A stretch of 64,000 bases of DNA, from positions 27,712-91,711 of the forward strand of contig NZ_JADEKP010000008.1 in the NCBI RefSeq assembly GCF_015234215.1, given 5' to 3'. A model generated the notes under the pieces. That model ran no database searches. It had not been told where the DNA came from and saw only the letters and a list, made by a program, of their open reading frames with translations. The first letter of the stretch is position 1; every line of letters starts with the position of its first letter. This DNA is from Clostridium chrysemydis. Lineage in GTDB: Bacteria > Bacillota > Clostridia > Clostridiales > Clostridiaceae. Positions 57,221-64,000 of the stretch are shown here, one piece after another. The position numbers and the translations under genes are program-made.

Positions 57221-58624
57221 TCATTTATTAAGTTTAATCATAATAGAACAACCTTTTTTTGTGTTAAGTAATTGAACTCTTCCCCCATGTCTCTCTACAA
57301 CCTTTTTAACTATTGAAAGTCCAAGCCCTGAACCTTCTCCACTTTTTCTACTCTCATCTCCGCGAACAAACTCATCAAATAAATTTAATCTTATATGATT
57401 TGGTATGCCTACTCCATCATCACTTACAATAATATAAAAGAAATCTTTATCTTCTCTTGCTTTAAGTTTTATATATTTTGCATTACCATTATACTTTAAT
57501 GAATTTTCAATAAGGTTTCCTATAACTCTTTTAAAAAGTTTTTTATCTAGTCCTATGAAAATAGGACCATCTGGAACATCTACTTCTAAATCAAGTCCTG
57601 CACTTTCTATTTCATCATAATAATCTAATACTATTCTTCTTAAAAACTCAGTTATATCTGTTTTTTCTTTATTTATTTTATTTTCGTTATTGCTAAGTTT
57701 TACAAACTCAAAGAAATCATCTATAAGTTCGCTTACTCTCTCTGATTTTTTGTATAAGATACTATAATATTTTTCTTTTGTTTCTTCATCTGTTATAACA
57801 TGCTGTGAAAGAGCAGCTGAATATCCTTTTATTGTTGTCATAGGAGTTTTTATATCGTGAGATAAATCTAATAAAAGCTTAGTTTTACTTTCTTCTAACC
57901 TTTTATTTTCATCTTCACTTTCTTTAAGCTTTACTAATAAGTAGTTTAAAGTATCACGAACTCCTTCTAATTCCTCTTCACCGTCAAACCTAAGCCTTTG
58001 TTCAAAGTCACCATTAATAACACTTAAAAGCGCATTATCAATTTCTTTAAGAGGTTTTTGAATCCTTCTTGCAGTCCAAGCTGAATATATTATTATACAT
58101 ATTAAAGCCATCATAGCTGCAAAAGCTATAACTATTCCATATTCTTTATATAAAGGTTTCCCAACACTAAAAGGAACCTTTAAAAGATTTACATTTAATT
58201 CTAATTTATCGTTTGGAATTCTAAAAATCGCTAAATATTCATTGTTTGAGTTATCACTTACGTTATTTATTATAGTTTGATACTTCGCTTCATTTTTCGT
58301 ACTTACTAAATCTAATAATTCTTTTGGAGTATATGAGTTTTTAGTTGAAATTTCTTTTCCTATCCTTTTTACAACTTCTCCGTCTTTATTGACTATTTCT
58401 ACTTCTGCATCTATCTTTTCAAGATCATTTACATTTAGCTTTGTATAATCAATATAATCTCCTGATACTATATCCATAAGTGGAATACTATTTTTATTTA
58501 AGACTTCAGTAAGTCTAAAGCCTAAAAATACGTAAGACCCTAAACAAATAAGTCCAAGTATGAGTACAAATACTATGTACTGTTTAAAAACTGCAACTAC
58601 TAATTTATCACTTTTCTTTTTCAA
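57221..58624 (-). CDS. Membrane sensor histidine kinase
   Basis: 467 residues: membrane helices about 15-36 and 162-181 flanking an external sensor of about 125 residues, HAMP region (RIQKPLKEIDNALLSVINGD), HisKA with LSHDIKTPMTTIKGY (His256), and HATPase with NLIENSLKYN, DDGVGIP and GSGLGLSIV. The start is TTG at 58624 inside the response regulator gene (17-base overlap). The stimulus is not predictable from sequence. Confidence 0.92.
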   Translation of the reverse strand: MKKKSDKLVVAVFKQYIVFVLILGLICLGSYVFLGFRLTEVLNKNSIPLMDIVSGDYIDYTKLNVNDLEKIDAEVEIVNKDGEVVKRIGKEISTKNSYTPKELLDLVSTKNEAKYQTIINNVSDNSNNEYLAIFRIPNDKLELNVNLLKVPFSVGKPLYKEYGIVIAFAAMMALICIIIYSAWTARRIQKPLKEIDNALLSVINGDFEQRLRFDGEEELEGVRDTLNYLLVKLKESEDENKRLEESKTKLLLDLSHDIKTPMTTIKGYSAALSQHVITDEETKEKYYSILYKKSERVSELIDDFFEFVKLSNNENKINKEKTDITEFLRRIVLDYYDEIESAGLDLEVDVPDGPIFIGLDKKLFKRVIGNLIENSLKYNGNAKYIKLKAREDKDFFYIIVSDDGVGIPNHIRLNLFDEFVRGDESRKSGEGSGLGLSIVKKVVERHGGRVQLLNTKKGCSIMIKLNK

Positions 58625-59306
58625 ATCTATAACCTAATCCTCTTATAGTTTTTAAATATTTTGGAGACTTAGAGTTATCTTCTATCTTTTCTCTTAGTCT
58701 ACTTATGTGAACCATAATAGTATTATCTCCACCTAAAAAAGCTTCATTCCAAACTGCTTCAAAAATTTGATTTTTAGTAAGTATTCTACCTGAGTTCTCC
58801 ATTAAATATTTAAGTATTTTATACTCTATTGAAGTAAGTTCTAACTCCTCGTCTCTTAAATGAACTTTAACGTTATAGGCATCTAATTTTAAATCGCCTA
58901 TTTCTATTATTTCATCTTTTAATTCATTACCTTCTGATAATTTATATACTCTTCTTATCATAGCCTTAACTCTAGCTGATACTTCCCTTGGATTGAAAGG
59001 TTTTGTTATATAATCATCTGCACCTATATCAAGCCCTAATATCTTATCATCATCTCTACTTTTAGCTGAAATCATAATAACTGGAATATTCGAGTCTTTT
59101 CTAAGTTCATTTACTACTCTATACCCATCAATCTTTGGCATCATTATATCTACTAGTGCAAGGTGGACCTTATTTTCTTTTAAGAAATTTAAAGCTTCAA
59201 CTCCGTCATAAACTTTAAACACTTCAAATCCTTCTTTTTCTAAGTATACTGAAAGAATATCAACTATTTCTTTTTCATCATCACATACTAATATTTTATA
59301 TATCAA
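58608..59306 (-). CDS. OmpR/PhoB-type response regulator
   Basis: 232 residues: receiver domain with VCDDE and phospho-acceptor Asp53 in LVDIMMPKIDG, the KP pair in DYITKPFNPREV, and a winged-helix DNA-binding domain (LTSIEYKILKYLMENSGRI, VHISRLREKIE, YLKTIRGLGYRF). The TTG at 59306 is chosen, 8 bases after GGGG; upstream ATG and GTG lie in the ribosome site. Cognate to the kinase that follows. Confidence 0.93.
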   Translation of the reverse strand: MIYKILVCDDEKEIVDILSVYLEKEGFEVFKVYDGVEALNFLKENKVHLALVDIMMPKIDGYRVVNELRKDSNIPVIMISAKSRDDDKILGLDIGADDYITKPFNPREVSARVKAMIRRVYKLSEGNELKDEIIEIGDLKLDAYNVKVHLRDEELELTSIEYKILKYLMENSGRILTKNQIFEAVWNEAFLGGDNTIMVHISRLREKIEDNSKSPKYLKTIRGLGYRFEKEK

Positions 59307-59352
59307 AAACATCACCCCTAATTGTTTTCTTTACTGTCAATTTTACATTAAA

Positions 59353-59377
59353 AAAAAGCCCTATAAAAGGGCTTTTT
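59353..59377 (-). terminator. Intrinsic terminator of the NSS transporter gene
   Basis: AAAAAGCCC / GGGCTTTTT stem with 7-base loop and eight T on the minus strand. Confidence 0.9.
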
Positions 59378-59400
59378 ATATTATAACATAATTTTAATAT

Positions 59401-60753
59401 CTAAATAAAAGATTTAATAAATACTATAGCTATTAAAACAGGCGTAATATATTTAATTAATACCATAAAAACATTAACTAACTTCCCATTTACTGTTCCG
59501 TTATTAGTTAACTGATCTTTAACTAATTTATTACTTACAAAGTGTCCCATCATAATAGTAACTAAAATTCCGTTTATAGGTAACAGTATTTTAGATACTA
59601 ATGCATCAAATAAATTAAATAAAGTCATATGGCAAATTGTAAATCCTGATAGCAGTCCATGTGCATTAGCTGATAGAGCTGTTAAAGATCCTATAACCAT
59701 TATTATAACTACATTTATTATTAATGCTTTTTTAGTGCTAATTTTGAACTGTTCTGTAAATGTTGCTATAGATACTTGAATTATTGATATCATAGCCATA
59801 GTTCCTGCCATAGCAGTTAATAAAAAGAATACTATACCTAAAATCATTCCACCTGGTATCTTACCAAATATTAAAGGTACTGTATTAAATAATAAACCTG
59901 GTCCTTCACCTGGAGTTAAACCAAATGAAAATACTGCTGGGAAAATAGCTAGCCCTGCAAGTAAAGATACCCCAGTATCTGCTATAGAAACTTTAGCTCC
60001 TGTTCCTATTAAATTATTGTCATCTGTAAAATAACTACTATATGTAATCATTGAACCAGTCCCAACTGATAGTTTAAAGAAAGCTAGTCCAAGTGCTGAT
60101 AGTATTACACTAAATGTAACTTTCGTGAAATCAGGTTTTAATAAAAAACTAACTCCTTCAAAAGCTCCAGGTAATGTAACGCTTCTTATAGCACAAACTA
60201 CTAAAAGTATAACTAAAACAGGCATTAAAGTCTTTGTTAATTTCTCTATCCCACTTTTAACTCCCATAGCTAAAATACCACAAGCTACAACAAGTGCAAC
60301 AAACTGCCATAAAACTGGTGATACAGGTCCAAGGCTTGCGTTATTAAACATTTCAGCTGCACCTTTTGCTGTTATCCCGCTAAATGATCCTGTGATTGCC
60401 TTAAAAACATATGAGTAAACCCACCCAACAACTACAGTATAGAAAAATAACATACTATAAGATGCTGTAATCCCTATAAAACCTATAAGCCTAAAAAACT
60501 TTTTATCAGTTATACTAGCTACTGCCCCGTAAATATTTTTTCTACAATTTCTACCTAATGCGAATTCACTTACTAATGTTGGTAATCCTATAAGTGCAAT
60601 ACAAATTAAATAAACTACTATAAATGCTGCTCCACCGTTCTCTCCAACAACATATGGGAACATCCATATGTTACCTAAACCAACTGCTGAACTTAATGTT
60701 GCAAAAAACACTGCAAGTCCTGAGGAAAATTTCTCTCTATTTGGCTCCATGCC
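59401..60753 (-). CDS. Sodium-dependent transporter, NSS (SNF) family
   Basis: About 450 residues with 11-12 helices. SSAVGLGNIWMFPYVVGENGGAAF is the NSS helix 1 with the sodium- and substrate-binding unwound segment; GNIW, GSMITYSSYF and GEGPGLLF follow. LeuT-like; substrate probably an amino acid (tryptophan, tyrosine, methionine or alanine types exist). ATG at 60753 has GGGAGAGG upstream; a longer start lies in front of that site. Confidence 0.9.
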   Translation of the reverse strand, partial: GMEPNREKFSSGLAVFFATLSSAVGLGNIWMFPYVVGENGGAAFIVVYLICIALIGLPTLVSEFALGRNCRKNIYGAVASITDKKFFRLIGFIGITASYSMLFFYTVVVGWVYSYVFKAITGSFSGITAKGAAEMFNNASLGPVSPVLWQFVALVVACGILAMGVKSGIEKLTKTLMPVLVILLVVCAIRSVTLPGAFEGVSFLLKPDFTKVTFSVILSALGLAFFKLSVGTGSMITYSSYFTDDNNLIGTGAKVSIADTGVSLLAGLAIFPAVFSFGLTPGEGPGLLFNTVPLIFGKIPGGMILGIVFFLLTAMAGTMAMISIIQVSIATFTEQFKISTKKALIINVVIIMVIGSLTALSANAHGLLSGFTICHMTLFNLFDALVSKILLPINGILVTIMMGHFVSNKLVKDQLTNNGTVNGKLVNVFMVLIKYITPVLIAIVFIKSFI

Positions 60754-60903
60754 ATCCTCTCCCATCTTTTTTAAAATCACTTAATGATTATATAACGAAA
60801 TTTGTCGTATTTTCAATCATTTTGACAATTACAGCTAATTTATTTAATTTTGTTTATTCGTAAATGTTTTATCTATTAATATTTATAAATTTTCTCTGTT
60901 ATT

Positions 60904-61320
60904 TTAACTTTTTATCATGGATATTTTATCCAAAAACCTTCCTAAGATTGAATTATGGTTAAAATCCATTGGTGAAACATTTGGAAAATATAAATACATC
61001 CTATATACGTAAACCCCTAGTACTATTACGCATACAATTATTATAAAAATATATTGAAACCTTTCACTTCCAAACAAAGGTTTTTTGCAATATATAAATA
61101 TAAATAAAACCATAGGTATAAACAAAAAGAGTGGATTATAATAAAATGCTTTTTCTAAATCAAATGATAAAAATGCCTTCCATGCTCTTGTTAGTCCACA
61201 GCTTGGACAAGGTATCCCTATTGTAGATTTAATTAAGCATCTTCCACCTGTTAAAAAAATTGTAAGTGCCATAATTATAATTATCGTATGTTTTTCAAAA
61301 ATCTTTTTTATTTTTTGCAA
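60904..61320 (-). CDS. DUF2752 membrane protein
   Basis: 138 residues, three membrane helices. GIPCPSCGLTRAWKAFLSFD with the CPxCGLTR signature and AFYYNPLF identify DUF2752, whose function is unknown. The likely start is TTG at 61320, with AGAGGTG upstream. It lies about 100 bases after the DUF4234 gene and the terminator at 61397, on the same strand; probably separate transcripts. Confidence 0.85.
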   Translation of the reverse strand: MQKIKKIFEKHTIIIIMALTIFLTGGRCLIKSTIGIPCPSCGLTRAWKAFLSFDLEKAFYYNPLFLFIPMVLFIFIYCKKPLFGSERFQYIFIIIVCVIVLGVYVYRMYLYFPNVSPMDFNHNSILGRFLDKISMIKS

Positions 61321-61396
61321 AAAAACACCTCTTTTTTATTAATTGTTATAATATTTTTATATATTTTTTAAAACTTTCCATTTAGTATAGAGAAAA

Positions 61397-61425
61397 AATA
61401 AGATAAGGCATAGCCTTATCTTATT
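61397..61425 (-). terminator. Intrinsic terminator of the DUF4234 gene
   Basis: 13-base perfect arms AATAAGATAAGGC / GCCTTATCTTATT, 3-base loop; minus-strand T-rich tail. It abuts the stop codon. Confidence 0.88.
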
Positions 61426-61818
61426 TTATATTAATATCCCATCATTATATGCATCTGCTAATATATTCATATTTTTAACCATAATATACATAGCTACAAA
61501 TGGTCCTATTCCACAAAGGAATGAACCTAATATATTCCAAAGCACTAATATTGAACCATTTTCTTGAATATTTAAATGATTTTTAAATCCAGTTTCTTGC
61601 ATCCTGTTACCTTGCTGAAATAGCCATACATAATAGTAGATTCCGCAAGTTATTATTGATAATAATATCACTAATAAGTAGTTAATACTTTCTTTACCTG
61701 TATTCTTACATACTCTATTTAAATCTTGTGTGTACTGATACATAAATATTATTCCATATATTCCACATGTCACTAAATTTAAAAGTATAAGAATCCAAAA
61801 ATTTCTTTGTTTAATCAT
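61426..61818 (-). CDS. DUF4234 membrane protein
   Basis: 130 residues with three helices. QRNFWILILLNLVTCGIYGI and the repeat-like IITCGIYYYVWLFQQGNRMQ, with NRVCKNTGKES between, match DUF4234; function unknown. AGGGGG lies upstream of ATG 61818. Single gene. Confidence 0.83.
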   Translation of the reverse strand: MIKQRNFWILILLNLVTCGIYGIIFMYQYTQDLNRVCKNTGKESINYLLVILLSIITCGIYYYVWLFQQGNRMQETGFKNHLNIQENGSILVLWNILGSFLCGIGPFVAMYIMVKNMNILADAYNDGILI

Positions 61819-61888
61819 TTTTCCCCCTAAGATAAGAATTTGTCACAATTCCTAATTATACGTAAAAACTATCTTTTTCACAATAGGT

Positions 61889-62806
61889 TTATTTAATATC
61901 ATTAATGTCAAATGGCGTATTTTGATATACGCAGTAGTTCAACCAATTATAAAATACAATATTAGCACTTCCACGCCAAGTTACTATGGGAGAATTACTT
62001 GGATCATCATCTAAAAAATAGTTTTTAGGGACATCTATACTTATTCCCTTTTCTCTATCTCTTATATATTCATTTTTCAGAGTATCTTTATCATATTCAA
62101 GATGTCCTGTTATATATATTTCCCGTCCATCTAAATTAGATAGGATAAATACTCCAGCCTCATCTGAATATGAAAGTACCTTTAGATTATCATTTTTTTT
62201 AATGTCTTCTTCATTTACTTTAGAATGCCTAGAATGAGGGGCATAGAAATAATCATCGAGTCCTCGGGTAAGTTCTTCTCTTAAATCTTTTACTTTATGC
62301 TTAAATATTCCAAACATCTTATTATCTAAAATCTCTTTTCTAACTCCGTGATGATAATAAAGGCCAGCTTGCGCCCCCCAACATATATGCATAGTAGAAT
62401 ATACATTTGTTTTGCACCAAGCCATTATTTCTTTTAATTCCTCAAAATAAATAACTTCTTCAAAATCAAGTTTTTCAACTGGTGCACCAGTTATAATAAA
62501 TCCATCAAACTTTTCGTTTTTTATATCATCGAAAAATTTATAAAACTTATCTAAATGCTCCCTTGATGTGTTTTTAGAGTTATATGTCCTTGTTTGAATT
62601 AACTTTATTTCAACTTGCAAGGGTGTATTTGATAGATATCTAAGTATCTGATTTTCTGCTTCTATTTTTTTAGGCATAAGATTTAATATTCCTATTTTTA
62701 AAGGTCTTATATCTTGATTACTTGCTCTCTTGTTATTCATTACAAATATATTTTCTTCTTTTAGTTTTTTATAAGCTGGTAAATCTTTTGGTATATTAAT
62801 TGGCAT
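61889..62806 (-). CDS. metA: Homoserine O-acetyltransferase (MetA family, Glu111 type)
   Basis: First committed step of methionine synthesis. 305 residues from the ATG at 62806 (GGGAGGG upstream), so family numbering can be used directly. The nucleophile is Cys142 in [16 protein letters not shown]. Residue 111 is Glu in [15 protein letters not shown]; in this family Glu111 marks acetyl-CoA use and Gly111 succinyl-CoA use, so acetyl transfer is predicted. No SAM riboswitch or T-box is seen in the 70-base gap upstream. Alone, without other methionine genes. Confidence 0.92.
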   Translation of the reverse strand: MPINIPKDLPAYKKLKEENIFVMNNKRASNQDIRPLKIGILNLMPKKIEAENQILRYLSNTPLQVEIKLIQTRTYNSKNTSREHLDKFYKFFDDIKNEKFDGFIITGAPVEKLDFEEVIYFEELKEIMAWCKTNVYSTMHICWGAQAGLYYHHGVRKEILDNKMFGIFKHKVKDLREELTRGLDDYFYAPHSRHSKVNEEDIKKNDNLKVLSYSDEAGVFILSNLDGREIYITGHLEYDKDTLKNEYIRDREKGISIDVPKNYFLDDDPSNSPIVTWRGSANIVFYNWLNYCVYQNTPFDINDIK

Positions 62807-62886
62807 ACTAATCCCTCCCAATTATATTAAACCACATTTTTACAATAAATTAAATTTATCGTAAAATAAAGATAGAGGTGTTTTTT

Positions 62887-63867
62887 ATGAAAAAGATAAA
62901 AGGTTATATTGGTACGTACACAAAAGAAAGTAGCAATGGAATATATAGTTTTGCATACGATGTTTTAAATAATACTATAGATTTAAAATTAGAATATAAT
63001 TGTGATAATCCAACCTATCTAGCTAAAAATAATGATCTATTAGTATCAACCTTTACGAGCTTAGATTCTTCTGGAATAAATATGTTTAAAATAAAAGATG
63101 ATACTCTTAAAAATATAACTTCATTTAACCATAGAGGAAAAGGGCCTTGTCATGTTTCTGTTTACAATAATAATATTTTATTTTCAAATTATCACGAAAA
63201 TAGAATAGATAAAGTAACCTGTTTGTATGACTCAATAATTTCAAATCAAATATTTAAAAGAGATGATAAAAGCAATGTTCACTTTCACTTCGCATCTAAA
63301 ATTCCAAATTTAAATAAAATTATTTGTACTGATTTAGGTAATGATGAGATATTAATTTTAGATTCAAACACTTTAAAATTAATAAATAAAATAAAACTAA
63401 AAGAAGGCAAAGGTCCAAGGCATATAGCATTTAATAAAGCTTTACCTATATTTTATTTAATAACTGAAAAGACTTTTGAAGTTTTAGTTTTCTCTTATGA
63501 TAACTTAAATATAAGATTAATTGAATCTTTTAAACCTTCAGCCAAAATCAAGGAAAACTTTGAAGGTTCTGCAATAAAAATAAGTCCTGATAATCGTTTT
63601 TTATATGTAGCTGATAGAAAAACTAATACTATTCTTTTATTTGAAATTTTTAAAAATGGCTTATTAAAAAAGATAAAGGAATATGATTCTTTAAATATAT
63701 CATCCCCTAGAGATTTCTCTATTTCTCCTTGTGGTAATTTCATTTTTATAGGGAGCATGCTTAAAAACAAAATATCTATCTTTGAAATATCAAAAGAAAA
63801 GGGATATATCCTAAAAAACAAATTAGAATTTAATATTTCTTTACCTGTTTGTATAGTTTTTAAATAA
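62887..63867 (+). CDS. Lactonase-like seven-bladed beta-propeller (6-phosphogluconolactonase family)
   Basis: 326 residues. GYIGTYTKESSNGIYSFAYD at the start, then GKGPCHVSV, LIFSN-type strands, EGKGPRHIAFNK and late SPCGNFIFIGS are repeated blades of the YbhE/Pgl-type lactonase family. Such proteins hydrolyse 6-phosphogluconolactone in some bacteria, but no pentose-phosphate gene is nearby. ATG at 62887 follows GAGGTG; an in-frame GTG at 62878 is inside that site. It is the last gene, ended by a strong terminator. Confidence 0.8.
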   Translation: MKKIKGYIGTYTKESSNGIYSFAYDVLNNTIDLKLEYNCDNPTYLAKNNDLLVSTFTSLDSSGINMFKIKDDTLKNITSFNHRGKGPCHVSVYNNNILFSNYHENRIDKVTCLYDSIISNQIFKRDDKSNVHFHFASKIPNLNKIICTDLGNDEILILDSNTLKLINKIKLKEGKGPRHIAFNKALPIFYLITEKTFEVLVFSYDNLNIRLIESFKPSAKIKENFEGSAIKISPDNRFLYVADRKTNTILLFEIFKNGLLKKIKEYDSLNISSPRDFSISPCGNFIFIGSMLKNKISIFEISKEKGYILKNKLEFNISLPVCIVFK

Positions 63868-63875
63868 AAAAATAT

Positions 63876-63926
63876 GGGGTTGTCGCATTAGCAGATTAAA
63901 AATCTGCTAGCGACAACCTATTTTTA
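63876..63926 (+). terminator. Strong intrinsic terminator after the lactonase-like gene
   Basis: GGTTGTCGC outer and AGCAGATT inner arms with matching complements (3-base versus 1-base bulge), then TATTTTT. The remaining 74 bases to the window end show no feature. Confidence 0.9.
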
Positions 63927-64000
63927 TGGATTTTCATATAAATTTAGTTGATCAGTTAATTGTGAAATTTCTGTTTTGAAAAATAGACGCACTTAAATAA

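Noticed and set aside
59042-60863. Plus-strand frames opposite the NSS transporter
   Set aside because: Hydrophobic shadow frames mirror the membrane helices of the real gene; none has a ribosome site or domain.
62807-62886. SAM riboswitch or T-box before metA
   Set aside because: Only about 80 AT-rich bases separate metA from the divergent gene, too short and without conserved motifs.

Overview
The window is AT-rich DNA with a gene density, codon use (AGA arginine, A/T-ending codons) and gene content typical of an anaerobic, low-GC Firmicute, most likely Clostridium sensu stricto. Pointers are the anaerobic sulfite reductase asrABC, NADP-type glutamate dehydrogenase, two pyrophosphate-type phosphofructokinases, PyrR leader elements, DUF3867 and DUF4250 proteins, and strong AGGAGG ribosome binding sites. 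I saw no rRNA, tRNA, CRISPR array, transposase, phage gene or attachment site. This is chromosomal core plus a few lineage-specific genes. Many genes sit on the minus strand, and a good share of intergenic gaps carry clear intrinsic terminators.

Layout. (1) 1-8726: minus-strand run mnmH-parE-parC-DJ-1-recJ-murG (murG cut by the window edge). (2) 8850-17460: a membrane glycosyltransferase, gdhA, the UV endonuclease uvsE (plus strand), a YjdF-like protein, a rhomboid protease, pepF and a small hypothetical gene. (3) 17600-24830: zinc-type ABC genes with a convergent Fur-family regulator, two PPi-type pfk paralogs flanking the manganese exporter mntP, a zinc-ribbon membrane protein and a class V PLP enzyme. 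(4) 24970-36570: an unknown/DUF4397 gene pair, an ABC-F ATPase, dut, a CnaB-like protein, a 1746-residue multidomain GGDEF protein and a PAS-GGDEF-EAL protein. (5) 36700-46700: uraA with a two-part PyrR leader, polysaccharide deacetylase, HdeD-like protein, YdjC-like deacetylase with two tiny downstream genes, MATE pump, HAD phosphatase, TtcA-like enzyme, DUF3867 protein and PotD. (6) 46800-59310: hemA-sirC-hemC-cobA/hemD-hemB-hemL, the route to siroheme, next to its probable consumer asrABC, which lies downstream of a two-component system and a Crp/Fnr regulator. (7) 59400-64000: NSS transporter, DUF2752 and DUF4234 membrane proteins, metA and a lactonase-like propeller.

How parts fit. The hem cluster makes tetrapyrrole only as far as uroporphyrinogen III and precorrin-2/sirohydrochlorin. 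No hemE or later heme gene is present here, so siroheme for AsrC is the natural sink. asrABC has a textbook Crp-type operator centred at -41.5 from a TATAAT box. That promoter lies inside a long hairpin whose far arm contains the asrA Shine-Dalgarno, so only transcripts started at this promoter should have a free ribosome site. Similar SD-in-hairpin arrangements occur before uraA (PyrR controlled) and before the CnaB-like gene. The most unusual protein is the 1746-residue pseudokinase/NTPase/helical-repeat/GAF/GGDEF/GAF fusion beside a second cyclic-di-GMP enzyme.

Gene starts were chosen by ribosome-binding-site position and are often downstream of the longest open frame. Functions come from motif recognition by eye; no database search was run.
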